Positions 25,147 through 34,791 are shown, counted from the first letter of the stretch. The stretch: DNA of 64,000 bases from Streptomyces violaceorubidus (GCF_000717995.1 NZ_JODM01000029.1:1-64000), one strand, 5' to 3'. The notes: generated by a model from the letters alone, not told the origin. Made by a program: numbers and translations.

Positions 25147-26547
25147 TCAGTACCTCCAGCGGTAGGCCGCCGCCACGCCGTCGTCGTCCAGCCCCTCGAC
25201 GGCCCCGGCCTCCCCCAGCCGTACGGCGGTCACCGCGTCGGCCAGCACCGGACCCAGCGCCCGGCGCAGGACCTCGTCGGCACGGAACGCCTCCACCGAC
25301 TCCGCAAGCGTGACCGGCAGCCGCCGCACGCCCCGGGCAGCGGCCTCGCCGGGATCGAGCCGGGCAGGGTCCCCGGTGGTCTCCTCGGGCAACGGGGCGC
25401 TGGAGGCGAGCCCGTCCAGTCCGGCGGCGATCACCGAGGCGAGGGCGAGATAGGGGTTGGCGGCGAGGTCGACCGGCTTCACCTCCAGGTTCGCCGCCCG
25501 GTCGCGGATCCCGGCGGTGCCGGTGACGACCCGCAGCGCGGCCTCGCGGGTCTCCCGGCCCCAGGCCGTGAACACCCCGGCCCACTGCGAGGGGCGCAGC
25601 CGCAGCCGGCTGGCCGGGCTCGGCGCGGTCACCGCGGTGAGCGCCGGGAGCCGGCCGAGGATCCCGGCCACGAAGGACTCGGCCTCGGCGGTCATGCCGT
25701 ACCGGCCGGTGCCGCCCGCGTGCAGATTGGTCCCGTCGCGCCAGGCGGAGAGATGGAGGTGCCCGCCGTTGCCGACGCCCTGTCCGAGGACCGCCGGGGC
25801 GAAGGAGACCCGCAGCCCGTGCCGCCGGGACACCGCCCGGATCGTCTGCCGCACCAGCACGCTGTGGTCGGCCGCCGCCACCGGGTCGAGCGCGCCCACC
25901 GAGACCTCGAACTGCCCCGCCGCGTACTCCGGATGGAACTGCTCCACCTCCACGCCCTCGGCCGCGAGCGCCGCCAGCAGGTCGGCGGCGCAGTCGCTCA
26001 GCTCGACCTGCCGGGCGGCCCCGTACGCCGGTCCGGACACCGCCGGGACGAACGCGTCACCGGCCGCGTCCGCACGGCCCACCGTCCACTCGATCTCGAC
26101 GGCGGCCCGGAAGTCGATGCCGTGCCGCTCGGCGGCCCCGGCCACGGTCCGGCGCAGGACGGTGCGCCCGCACCCCGGATGCGGCGCGCCCTCCTGCGTG
26201 ATCCGGTCCACCGGCGCCCACGCCCAGCCGGGCTGCGCCGCCAGTACGGTCAGCCGGTCGAGGTCGGGGTAGAGGCGCAGGTCGCCGTCGGGGGAGCCGA
26301 GGACGTCCGTTGTGACGATCGAGTCGTCGGCCAGGAAGGTGTCGAACACCGGCGACATGCCCACGCCCCAGGCCACCACCGCGGGGAGCCTGGCGGTGGG
26401 CACGGTCTTCACCCGGGCGATCCCGGCGGTGTCGACGTACGCCAGCACCACGCCGTGCACGCCCCGCCCGGTCAGTTCGCCGGTCAGCGCGGTGGCCCGC
26501 TCGACCTCACCGGGGCGCCCGCCGGGCACGGGGTCGCTGTCGCTCAC
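25147..26547 (-). CDS. Glutamine-synthetase-family protein (gamma-glutamylamine/polyamine synthetase-like)
   Basis: A 466-residue class I glutamine-synthetase-like ligase. It has the metal motif VEIEWTV, the EYAAGQFEVS pair of glutamates, the ATP/glutamate motif NGGHLHLS, and AANLEVKPVDLAANPYLALA. In that last motif the arginine of EVR in true glutamine synthetases is replaced by Lys. No adenylylation-site context is evident. GTG 26547 has AAGGAG 8 bases upstream. S. coelicolor carries GlnA3, a gamma-glutamylpolyamine synthetase, in a comparable context (from memory), so polyamine or monoamine glutamylation is more likely than ammonia assimilation. The GlnA3 identity is not verified. Confidence 0.82.
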   Translation of the reverse strand: MSDSDPVPGGRPGEVERATALTGELTGRGVHGVVLAYVDTAGIARVKTVPTARLPAVVAWGVGMSPVFDTFLADDSIVTTDVLGSPDGDLRLYPDLDRLTVLAAQPGWAWAPVDRITQEGAPHPGCGRTVLRRTVAGAAERHGIDFRAAVEIEWTVGRADAAGDAFVPAVSGPAYGAARQVELSDCAADLLAALAAEGVEVEQFHPEYAAGQFEVSVGALDPVAAADHSVLVRQTIRAVSRRHGLRVSFAPAVLGQGVGNGGHLHLSAWRDGTNLHAGGTGRYGMTAEAESFVAGILGRLPALTAVTAPSPASRLRLRPSQWAGVFTAWGRETREAALRVVTGTAGIRDRAANLEVKPVDLAANPYLALASVIAAGLDGLASSAPLPEETTGDPARLDPGEAAARGVRRLPVTLAESVEAFRADEVLRRALGPVLADAVTAVRLGEAGAVEGLDDDGVAAAYRWRY

Positions 26548-26658
26548 GTCTCGGCTCCTTCGCGGGTGCGCCGTCCGTCGCGACCATTGTGCCGCCCGGT
26601 GATCACCCTGTCCGGGTTTCGCCGGATGTGCGCACGAGGAGGTGGAACCCGGCCCCGG

Positions 26659-27528
26659 TCAGTCCAGATCGGCGGGCTGCGGCGAGGGGGTGCCGCCGTC
26701 CAGGACGGTCTTCAGGCGCTCGGTGCCCTGGCGCACCGCCTGTTCGACGGAGTCGGTCTGCCCGCCGTCCAGGCCGCCGCCCATGACGGTGACGGCGGAG
26801 GTGTCGACGCGGACGGCGGCGACGTCCAGGGTGAGCGTGGCCTCACTGCCGCCGGCGTCGCCCTGCACGGTCACCCGCAGGCCCGTGCGCGCGTCGCCCA
26901 CCTCGGGCACCGACGCCTCGGTCACCCGGACCGTGCGCCTGGCGCCCCCGGAGCCGGTGGCGGTGAACTCGTCGCAGGTGTCCGGCAGGGTCCGCAGCCA
27001 CTTCATGCGGGCGTCCAGACCGGCGCGGTCGTACCCGGCGACCTGTTCGAGCAGGCGGGAGTCGCCCTGCTCGAAGCCGGTGAGGGCCGACGGTCCGGAG
27101 GGGTCGCCCAGCAGGCCGTCGCCGTAGAGGGCGTCCAGGAGGGCCTGGCAGTCCGTGGCGTTGGACTTGGCGGTGACGAAGTCGGCCACGTCGACCTCGC
27201 CGACGAGCAGCCGGTCGCGCCACTTGTCCGCGCCCTGGACCTGGTTCCAGCCGCCCTCCAGGTCGGCCTCGGTGAGCAGGGCCGCCCTGGCGCCGGATTC
27301 GGTGAGCGTGGTGGGGGAGGCGCTGGGGGAGCCGGTCGGGGAGTTCGTGGGCGAGCCGCTCGGGGTCTGCCGCGCCGCGTTCTGCCGGGCGATCCCGGCC
27401 TCTTCGGCGGCGGTGTCCGAGGCGCTGTCCGACCCGCCGCCGTCCGAGCAGGCCGCGGTGGTCAGCAGCGCGCCCGCCGCCAGGGCGGAGGCCAGGAGAC
27501 GGACGGGGTGGGAGGGACGACGGCTCAT
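26659..27528 (-). CDS. Putative lipoprotein
   Basis: A 289-residue secreted lipoprotein: a basic N-terminus, a hydrophobic segment LLASALAAGALLTTAAC with the lipobox cysteine at 27, then a Ser/Pro/Thr-rich linker (SPTNSPTGSPSASPTT). The folded part starts at about residue 80 (LTEADLEGGWNQVQG) and has a single pair-like set of Cys residues (about 126 and 188). It resembles the extracytoplasmic sensor-like domains of actinobacterial lipoproteins, but I do not recognise the family. The start is followed upstream by the 28-bp minisatellite. It is the third of the minus-strand genes downstream of the HhH gene. Confidence 0.75.
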   Translation of the reverse strand: MSRRPSHPVRLLASALAAGALLTTAACSDGGGSDSASDTAAEEAGIARQNAARQTPSGSPTNSPTGSPSASPTTLTESGARAALLTEADLEGGWNQVQGADKWRDRLLVGEVDVADFVTAKSNATDCQALLDALYGDGLLGDPSGPSALTGFEQGDSRLLEQVAGYDRAGLDARMKWLRTLPDTCDEFTATGSGGARRTVRVTEASVPEVGDARTGLRVTVQGDAGGSEATLTLDVAAVRVDTSAVTVMGGGLDGGQTDSVEQAVRQGTERLKTVLDGGTPSPQPADLD

Positions 27529-27600
27529 CGCGGGATGCCTCCTGGACGGTGTACGGGGTCCTCAGCGCATCACCGCGGCCGGGGGCGCACCAGCGCACGG

Positions 27601-27935
27601 GCCTGTTCGGGTGACCGGCGCGATGCGGGTCTGTTGGGTGGGCGGTGCGTCACGGGCTTGTTGGGGTGGGCGGCGCGATGTGGGCTTGTTGGGGTGGGCG
27701 GCGCGATGTGGGCTTGTTGGGGTGGGCGGCGCGATGTGGGCTTGTTCGGGTGGCCGGCGCGATGCGGGTCTGTTGGGGTGGGCGGCGCGATGTGGGCTTG
27801 TTCGGGTGGCCGGCGCGATGCGGGTCTGTTGGAGTGGCCGGCGCGATGCGGGCCTGTTCGGGTGACCGGCGCGTCACGGGCCTGTTCGGGTGGGCGGCGC
27901 GATGCGGGCCTGTGCGGGTGGCCGGCGTGGCCGGG
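27601..27935. repeat. Minisatellite: 12 tandem copies of a 28-bp unit
   Basis: Eleven recognisable copies (10 of 28 bp and one of 27 bp) start at 27601, 27629, 27656, 27684, 27712, 27740, 27768, 27796, 27824, 27852 and 27880. A degenerate twelfth starts at 27908. The unit runs GCTTGTTGGGGTGG then GCGGCGCGATGTGG. Copies fall into two variant classes at the middle (TTGGGGTGGGC or TTCGGGTGGCC), and several are identical. There are no spacers. All frames are open, which creates false long ORFs. It lies between the HhH gene and the lipoprotein gene, both on the minus strand; no coding function is supported. Confidence 0.95.
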
Positions 27936-27970
27936 TGGCGGGGCGGGCCGGAACGCCGGGCCCGGCGTGC

Positions 27971-28621
27971 TCAGCCCGCGCGGTCGAGGGTGTCCTCGGC
28001 CACGTCCCTGTCCACCGCCGCGCGCACCAGCGCGGCCGCGAGCACGGCGGGTTCCGTCTTCCCGGCCAGGGCGAGGAGCCGGTCCCGGTCCCCGGGCAGA
28101 CCGAGCCGCTCCGCGCCCTGGAGGGCCTTGCGGTCCAGGCGGGGCGCCGCCTGCGGCCAGACCAGCTGGGCCTCCCGCAGGAAGATGTCCGCGCCCGTCG
28201 GCCCCACGCCGGGGAACTCCTGGAGCAGCCGCCGTATCTCCTCGACGTCGCCGCCCGCCTCGTCGCGGAGCCGGCGCAGGTCGCCGCCCCACCGCTCGGT
28301 CAGCAGTTCGGCGGCCTCGCCGAGCTGGGTGGCGGTGCGCTCGTCGTAGCGCCGGTAGCCGCCCCGGCCGAGCGCGTCCACCCGCTCCTGCCAGGTGGCG
28401 TCGGCCATGCGGCGCGGGTCGCGCAGCCCCGCCTGGCTCAGGGCACGGGCGGCGGCGACCGCGACGGAGGCGCTGATGCGCGCGCTGAGCAGGTGCGCGA
28501 GGACGAGCAGCCGGTACAGCGGCTGCGGGGTGTCCTTCAGTCGGATGCCCGCCTCCTCGGCGTACGTCTGCCCGTGCGCGTCGACGAGTTCGCGCACGGT
28601 CCGCCGCTGGTCGCGACCCAC
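27971..28621 (-). CDS. HhH-GPD-like DNA glycosylase/endonuclease III-related protein
   Basis: A 216-residue helical protein with a helix-hairpin-helix FPGVGPTGADIF and a downstream LDRKALQGAERLGLP. The latter aligns with the aspartate segment of endonuclease III-type enzymes (VDTHVxRxxxRLGL). The lysine used by bifunctional glycosylases in GVGRKTA is Thr here, and there is no [4Fe-4S] cysteine motif (no cysteine at all). It may therefore be a monofunctional or non-catalytic member. GTG start at 28621 lies 2 bases after the stop of the DUF3140 gene, so the two are co-translated. The substrate is unknown. Confidence 0.65.
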   Translation of the reverse strand: MGRDQRRTVRELVDAHGQTYAEEAGIRLKDTPQPLYRLLVLAHLLSARISASVAVAAARALSQAGLRDPRRMADATWQERVDALGRGGYRRYDERTATQLGEAAELLTERWGGDLRRLRDEAGGDVEEIRRLLQEFPGVGPTGADIFLREAQLVWPQAAPRLDRKALQGAERLGLPGDRDRLLALAGKTEPAVLAAALVRAAVDRDVAEDTLDRAG

Positions 28622-28623
28622 GG

Positions 28624-28956
28624 CTACGGCTTCAGCGGATCGTGACCGACCGTCATGAGCCGGTGCCGCAGGCGGGTGTCCTCGGCCTCGGGCTCGTTCT
28701 CCAGGTCGGCCTGTGCCGTCACGGTGTCCACGACCTCGCGCATCGCCCGCAGGTCGTCCTCGGTCAGGTCGGTGCGCCGCTTCTGCAGGATCGCGAGCAC
28801 GTGCCGTCCCAGCGGCGGCCCTGCGTCGTCCGGCAGCGGCTCGGTCAGCTCACCGGAGTCGCGCACCCGGAGCCAGTCGGCGAGTTCCGCGGAGGTCATG
28901 TTCACCACGCGGTGGAAGTCCTCCCACAGCGCGTCGAGTTCGAGGGCGTCGGCCAT
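28624..28956 (-). CDS. DUF3140-like protein
   Basis: A 110-residue soluble acidic protein. The body ALWEDFHRVVNMTSAELADWL is followed by LGRHVLAILQKRRTDLTEDDLRAMREVV, a pattern I recognise as DUF3140. No catalytic motif or cysteine cluster is visible. GAGGGA 6 bases before the ATG overlaps the stop of the WhiB-like gene, and its TAG stop is 2 bases from the HhH start, so the order is wbl, DUF3140, HhH in one minus-strand unit. A role in DNA metabolism is suggested only by the neighbour. Confidence 0.72.
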   Translation of the reverse strand: MADALELDALWEDFHRVVNMTSAELADWLRVRDSGELTEPLPDDAGPPLGRHVLAILQKRRTDLTEDDLRAMREVVDTVTAQADLENEPEAEDTRLRHRLMTVGHDPLKP

Positions 28957-28966
28957 GAGGTGTCCC

Positions 28967-29242
28967 TCATTTCGTCGTGCGTACGTGCATGTCGTCGTGT
29001 GTGGGTGCGTGCCGGGTGGTCAGCCGGAGCAGGGCCACGCGCTCGGCCTCGTCGGTGCCGCCCCACACGCCCGAGGTCCGCCCCGACGAGAGGGCGAAGG
29101 CCAGGCACTCGGGGGTCACCGGGCATCTGGCGCAGACGCGCTTGGCGGCCGACGTGTCCCGCAGGGCGGGTCCGGCGGTGCCCACCGGGAAGAACAGATC
29201 CGGGTCCTCATCCACGCAGGCGGCGCGGCGCAACCACTCCAT
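28967..29242 (-). CDS. WhiB-like (Wbl) iron-sulfur regulator, short form
   Basis: A 91-residue Wbl protein with four cysteines in the canonical C-x(27)-C-x2-C-x5-C pattern (C9, C37, C40, C46), a DLFFPVG motif before them and the G-V-W-G-G turn GVWGGTDEAER at about 58-68, followed by a basic tail. Wbl proteins bind a [4Fe-4S] cluster and act with sigma factors. ATG 29242 is chosen because the protein starts MEWLRRAAC as in homologues; no good ribosome-binding site is visible. It heads the minus-strand operon with DUF3140 and HhH. Confidence 0.9.
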   Translation of the reverse strand: MEWLRRAACVDEDPDLFFPVGTAGPALRDTSAAKRVCARCPVTPECLAFALSSGRTSGVWGGTDEAERVALLRLTTRHAPTHDDMHVRTTK

Positions 29243-29343
29243 GCGGGCGCGGGTGCCCAAGGGGAGCGGGGGACAAACGCCCGCCGTGCCCCGGCAGCCG
29301 GCACCCGGACACCCCGGCACCCGACACCCGGGGGTCCGCCCCC

Positions 29344-30153
29344 TCAGCGGGCGAGCACGCCGTCCAGGAAGCGCGTGAGGTCCGCGATAACCTCCGCCCG
29401 GTTCGTCTCGTTGAAGACCTCGTGCCGGGCGCCCGGGTAGATCCGCTCGGTCAGGTCGCCGCCGCTCAGCCTTTCCACGCCGACGCGGCTGCCGGGCAGC
29501 GGCACCAGCCGGTCGTCGTCCCCGTGCACCCACAGCAGCGGCAGCCGGCCGATGTCGCCGCCCTCCGCCACGGTCTCCAGCGTCCGCACGAACGCCTGAA
29601 GCGTCGGCCGCTTCATCGGCCCGTGCCACACCAGCGGATCCGCCGCGTACGCCGCTCCCACCGCCGGGTCGCGGGAGAGCGAGGCCGGACTGATCGGGAT
29701 GTCGGGGATCTCCTCCTGGGCGAGCAGCCGGCGCGGCAGCTCCCAGTCGCCGATGACGGGCCCCGACAGCACCAGCGCCGTCAGCTCGCCGGGGTGGCGC
29801 TGGGCGTAGCGGGCGGCGACGAGGCCGCCCATGGAGTGCCCGATCATGACGACCGGCAGGCCGGGGTGGGCGGCGCGGGCGAGGTTTGCCGCGGCGTGCA
29901 CGTCGGTGACCACGTCCTCGAAGTCCTCGATCACCACCCGCTCGCCGTCCGAGCGGCCGTGCCCGACGTGGTCCGGCGCGTAGACGGCCGCGCCGCGGCC
30001 GGTCAGGACGCCGGCCACCTCCTCGTAGCGCCCGGTGTGCTCGCCGTACCCGTGGACCAGCAGCGCGACGCTGCGGGGACGCCCGGCGGGCCACTCGCGG
30101 ACGGCGATCCGCCCCCGCGTCCCGGAAAGCGTGTGCTCGCGGGCCTCGGCCAT
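29344..30153 (-). CDS. Alpha/beta hydrolase (monoacylglycerol lipase-like)
   Basis: A 269-residue serine hydrolase of the lysophospholipase/monoacylglycerol lipase group. The nucleophile elbow is GHSMGG with S107, and the oxyanion motif LLVHGYGEHTGRY and YAPDHVGHGRSDG are typical of MAGL enzymes. The acid is in HGDDDRLVP (about 210-218) and the base is H244 in GARHEVFNE. ATG 30153 has GGAGGAG just upstream. It is divergent from the thiolase/acyl-CoA synthetase pair, which suits release of fatty acids followed by activation and thiolysis. No signal peptide is seen, so it is probably cytoplasmic. Confidence 0.9.
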   Translation of the reverse strand: MAEAREHTLSGTRGRIAVREWPAGRPRSVALLVHGYGEHTGRYEEVAGVLTGRGAAVYAPDHVGHGRSDGERVVIEDFEDVVTDVHAAANLARAAHPGLPVVMIGHSMGGLVAARYAQRHPGELTALVLSGPVIGDWELPRRLLAQEEIPDIPISPASLSRDPAVGAAYAADPLVWHGPMKRPTLQAFVRTLETVAEGGDIGRLPLLWVHGDDDRLVPLPGSRVGVERLSGGDLTERIYPGARHEVFNETNRAEVIADLTRFLDGVLAR

Positions 30154-30229
30154 GTCTCCTCCGGCTGTGTCGGTGACGTCCCTCGGAGGATCTTCCCAGG
30201 ACGCCGTCCGGCGGTCTATAGTCCAAAAC

Positions 30230-30240
30230 TAGCAGTGCTA
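30230..30240. promoter_or_regulatory. Palindromic operator candidate between lipase and thiolase
   Basis: TAGCAGTGCTA is a perfect 11-bp palindrome in an AT-rich part of the spacer between the divergent hydrolase and thiolase genes. On the minus strand TTAGCA overlaps it and is followed after 15 bases by TATAGA, a plausible promoter for the hydrolase. A repressor binding here could control both directions; no regulator gene is adjacent. Confidence 0.45.
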
Positions 30241-30330
30241 ATTAAGGGTGGTGCTCATCAGGATCCGTGGTGGCCGACGCGGCGGCGGTGTGCCGTCCGG
30301 CGACCGCGTGACGACGGTCAGGAGTCCCTC

Positions 30331-31518
<1,188 letters not shown>

Positions 31519-31575
31519 GCCGCCCCAGAGCCACCCCCTCCTGCAGAGCCGCAGCAAGGAACGGAGCAACACCCC

Positions 31576-33099
31576 ATGGCAACCCTCTCCGTCGCCGCCA
31601 TCCTCGCCGAGAACGCCCGGCGCCGCCCCGACAAGGAGGCGCTGGTCGAGGGCGACCTGCGGCTGACCTTCGCCGAGGTGTGGCGGCGGGCCCGCGCCCG
31701 GGCCGGTGCCCTCGTCGGCCTGGGCGTCCGGCCGGGGGACCGGGTGGCGCTGATGGCCCCGAACACCGCCGACTTCCCGGTCGCGTACTACGCCGCCGCC
31801 GCGGCCGGGGCCGTCGTGGTGCCGGTGCACCTGCTGCTGTCCCCGGCCGAGGTCGAGCACGTCCTGCGCGACAGCGGTGCCACCCTGCTGCTGTGCCATC
31901 CGGCGCAGGCCGCCACCGGAGCGGCCGCCGCGCGGGAGGCGGGCGTGCGGACGATCACGCTCGGCGCCGAGTTCGACCGGCTCGCCGCGGACGCCGAGCC
32001 GCTGCCCTCCTACGTCACCCGCGACGCCGACGACCCCGCCGTCGTCTTCTACACCAGCGGCACCACCGGCGTCCCCAAGGGCGCCGTGCTCAGCCACTTC
32101 AACCTGGTGATGAACGCGACGGTCAATGCCTTCGACGCCAACGACATCCGGCCCGACGACGTGGCGCTCGGCGCGCTGCCCCTCTTCCACGCCTTCGGCC
32201 AGACGGTCTCCCTGAACTCCACCTGGCGGGCGGGCGCGACCCTGGTCCTGCTGCCGCGCTTCGACGCGGCGGCAGCGATCGAGCTGATGGTGAAGGAGGG
32301 CGTCAACACCTTCCACGGGGTGCCGACCATGTTCGTCGCCCTCGCCGCCGCGGCGCCCGGCGCCGGGGCCCTGCCGGAGCTGCGGGTGTGCGTCTCCGGC
32401 GGCGCCTCCCTGCCGGTGGCCGTGCTCGAACGGTTCGAGGAGGCCTTCGGGGCCAAGATCTACGAGGGGTACGGACTGTCGGAGACCTCCCCGGCGGCGG
32501 CAGTGAACCAGCCCGTGTTCGGCGCCAGGCCCGGCACCATCGGGCACCCGCTGTGGGGCGTCGACGTGGAGATCGCCCGCGCCGAGGTCGAGGGCGCGGT
32601 GGAACTGCTGCCCCCCGGCGAACTGGGCGAGGTCGTCGTGCGCGGCCACAACGTCTTCTCCGGCTACCTCGGCCGCCCCGAGGCCACCGCGGAGGCGCTC
32701 GTCGACGGCTGGTTCCGCACCGGGGACCTGGGCACCAAGGACGGCGAGGGGTTCCTCAGGATCGTCGACCGGAAGAAGGACGTCATCATCCGCGGCGGCT
32801 ACAACGTCTATCCGCGGGAGGTCGAGGAGGTGCTGATGCGCCACCCCGGCATCGCGCAGGTCGCCGTCATCGGACTCCCGGACGAGCTGCACGGCGAGGA
32901 GGTCTGCGCCGTGGTCGTGCGCGCCCAGGGCACGCCGCCCGACGCGACGCCCGACGCCGGGGAGGTCACCGAGTGGTCCAAGCAGCACCTCGGACGGCAC
33001 AAGTACCCGCGCCGGGTGGAGTTCGCGGACGAGCTGCCGCTCGGGCCGAGCATGAAGGTGCTGAAGCGGGAGCTGCGTGTGCGGTACACCGACCGCTGA
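31576..33099 (+). CDS. AMP-dependent acyl-CoA synthetase
   Basis: A 507-residue adenylate-forming enzyme of the medium-length class, distinct from the 612-residue enzyme at the left end. The P-loop is YTSGTTGVPKG (159-169), the adenylate motif is YEGYGLSETSP, the hinge region is DGWFRTGDLGTKD with DRKKDVIIRGGYNVYP, and the catalytic lysine is in PSMKVLKREL (K494). An AAGGAACGGAG sequence precedes the ATG. Coupled with the upstream thiolase and divergent lipase it suggests a small fatty-acid utilisation group. Confidence 0.92.
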   Translation: MATLSVAAILAENARRRPDKEALVEGDLRLTFAEVWRRARARAGALVGLGVRPGDRVALMAPNTADFPVAYYAAAAAGAVVVPVHLLLSPAEVEHVLRDSGATLLLCHPAQAATGAAAAREAGVRTITLGAEFDRLAADAEPLPSYVTRDADDPAVVFYTSGTTGVPKGAVLSHFNLVMNATVNAFDANDIRPDDVALGALPLFHAFGQTVSLNSTWRAGATLVLLPRFDAAAAIELMVKEGVNTFHGVPTMFVALAAAAPGAGALPELRVCVSGGASLPVAVLERFEEAFGAKIYEGYGLSETSPAAAVNQPVFGARPGTIGHPLWGVDVEIARAEVEGAVELLPPGELGEVVVRGHNVFSGYLGRPEATAEALVDGWFRTGDLGTKDGEGFLRIVDRKKDVIIRGGYNVYPREVEEVLMRHPGIAQVAVIGLPDELHGEEVCAVVVRAQGTPPDATPDAGEVTEWSKQHLGRHKYPRRVEFADELPLGPSMKVLKRELRVRYTDR

Positions 33100-33160
33100 G
33101 GATCAAGGGGCGAGACGGTGCTGACGGTGCCGGTGGGTGCGCATAGCATCGGTCCCCGCA

Positions 33161-33934
33161 ATGGACACCATGACGCTCTGGCACCTCACCGGCTGGGAGT
33201 TCGCCGCCCTCGCCTTCGCGGCCCTGCTCGTCGGCTTCTCCAAGACCGCGGTGAGCGGGGCCAACACGGTCAGCCTCGCGATCTTCGCGGCGGTCCTGCC
33301 CGCCCGCGCCTCCACCGGAATCCTGCTGCCGGTCCTGATCGCCGGTGACGTGCTGGCCGTCCTCACCTACCGGCGCCACGCGCACTGGCCCACGCTGTGG
33401 CGGCTCTTCCCGGCGGTCGGGGCGGGCGTGCTCGTCGGCACCCTGTTCCTGGTGTGGGCCGACGACGCGGTCGTACGCACCTCGATCGGCGCGATCCTGC
33501 TGTTCATGGCCGGGGTGACGGTGTGGCGCCGCCGCCGGGACGATGCCGCCGAGCAGCCGGAGGAGGTCGCCTCGCGCACCGGCCGGGCGAAGGCCCGCTC
33601 GTACGGCGTGCTGGGCGGGTTCACCACGATGGTCGCCAACGCGGGCGGCCCGGTGATGTCGATGTACCTGCTCTCCGCGGGGTTCAGGAAACTCGGCTTC
33701 CTCGGCACGTCGGCGTTCTTCTTCCTGATCGTCAACGTCTCCAAGCTGCCCTTCAGCGCGGGGCTCGGCCTGATCGACGGCCACTCCCTGCTGCTCGACG
33801 CGGCACTGGTCGTCTTCGTGGTGCCCGGCGCGCTGCTCGGCAAGTGGGCCGTGAACCGGATCAACCAGCGCCTGTTCGAGCGTCTGGTGATCGCGGCGAC
33901 GATCCTGGGCGGTCTGCAGCTCCTGCTCGCCTGA
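33161..33934 (+). CDS. TauE/SafE-family membrane permease
   Basis: A 257-residue membrane protein with about eight transmembrane helices, of the TauE/SafE (sulfite exporter-like, DUF81) family. It contains FAALLVGFSKTAVSG near the start and GGFTTMVANAGGPVMSMYLL in the middle, the two halves' signature motifs. The substrate is unknown; organosulfonates or small organic anions are family candidates. ATG 33161 is chosen with TAGCAT at 33144-33149, giving a leader of only about 5 bases; ATG 33170 is an alternative. It converges on cobF. Confidence 0.85.
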   Translation: MDTMTLWHLTGWEFAALAFAALLVGFSKTAVSGANTVSLAIFAAVLPARASTGILLPVLIAGDVLAVLTYRRHAHWPTLWRLFPAVGAGVLVGTLFLVWADDAVVRTSIGAILLFMAGVTVWRRRRDDAAEQPEEVASRTGRAKARSYGVLGGFTTMVANAGGPVMSMYLLSAGFRKLGFLGTSAFFFLIVNVSKLPFSAGLGLIDGHSLLLDAALVVFVVPGALLGKWAVNRINQRLFERLVIAATILGGLQLLLA

Positions 33935-33960
33935 CCCGCCGCGGGAGACCGCTGCCCGGG

Positions 33961-34734
33961 TCAGCGGTCGCCGGGGTTGCGCCGCAGCAGGTAGGTGTCC
34001 ATGATCCAGCCCTTGCGCTCCCGCGCCTCGGCACGCAGCCGCTCGATACGGGGCGCGGCCTCGGCGATCGGCCCGGAGTCGAGGATCTCGTCCGGGGTGC
34101 CCAGGTAGGCACCCCAGTAGATGTCGATGTCCTGGTCCGCGTACTGCCGGAAGGTCTGGTGGGCGTCCAGCATCACGACGACGTCGTCCACGTCCTCGGG
34201 AAAGCCCTCGGCCAGCCGCCGCCCCGTGGTGATCTGCACCGGGCGCGCCACCCGGTTCAGCCCGGTCCGGTGCCGGGCGACCAGCGAGGAGACGCTGCTG
34301 ATGCCGGGCACCACGTCGTACTCGAACGCCACCGCGCCGCGCTCCAGGATCTCCTCCAGGATGCCCAGCGTGCTGTCGTAGAGCGCCGGGTCGCCCCACA
34401 CCAGGAACGCGCCGCTCTCGTCCTCGCCCAGCTCCTCGGCGATCAGCCGCTCGTAGATGCCCGCGCGGGCACTGCGCCAGTCACCGACGGCGGGGGAGTA
34501 CGCCGCACCGCCCGCCCCCCGGTCCCGCTCGGGGTCGCGTGCCTCGACGACCCGGTACGTCCCCCGCGGCACATGCGTCTCCAGCATGTCCCGGCGCAGC
34601 CGCACCAGGTCCGCCTTGGCCTCGCCCTTGTCCAGGACGAAGAACACGTCCGTGCTCCGCAGCGCCGCGACTGCCTGGAGCGTCAGCTGGTCGGGGTCGC
34701 CCGCGCCGATTCCGATCACATGAATGGTCCGCAC
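33961..34734 (-). CDS. cobF: Precorrin-6A synthase (deacetylating)
   Basis: A 257-residue SAM-dependent methyltransferase of the tetrapyrrole methylase fold. The N-terminal VIGIGAGDPDQLTLQAV is the P1 loop, FFVLDKGEAKADLV follows, and VPGISSVSSLVARH and WGDPALYDSTL are the other fold motifs. Together with DIDIYWGAYLGTPDEIL this matches CobF, the aerobic cobalamin-pathway enzyme that methylates C1 and releases the C20 acetyl group. GTG start at 34734. No other cob gene is nearby, so the gene stands alone on the minus strand. Confidence 0.9.
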   Translation of the reverse strand: MRTIHVIGIGAGDPDQLTLQAVAALRSTDVFFVLDKGEAKADLVRLRRDMLETHVPRGTYRVVEARDPERDRGAGGAAYSPAVGDWRSARAGIYERLIAEELGEDESGAFLVWGDPALYDSTLGILEEILERGAVAFEYDVVPGISSVSSLVARHRTGLNRVARPVQITTGRRLAEGFPEDVDDVVVMLDAHQTFRQYADQDIDIYWGAYLGTPDEILDSGPIAEAAPRIERLRAEARERKGWIMDTYLLRRNPGDR

Positions 34735-34791
34735 GCCACGAGTCTGCCGTACGCCCCCGGCAACACCCCGGCCGGGCCGCCCCGGCGGGGC

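Noticed and set aside
27601..27935. CRISPR array
   Set aside because: The 28-bp units are contiguous with no unique spacers, and no cas genes are present.
24637..28476. A 1279-residue open frame on the plus strand
   Set aside because: It runs antisense to the amidohydrolase, glutamine-synthetase-like and lipoprotein genes and through the minisatellite. The opposite-strand genes have clear motifs, and this frame has only GC-driven low-complexity translation.
30230..30240. CIRCE heat-shock element
   Set aside because: Only a half-like sequence is present; the consensus TTAGCACTC-N9-GAGTGCTAA is not formed. It was kept as a simple palindromic operator candidate.
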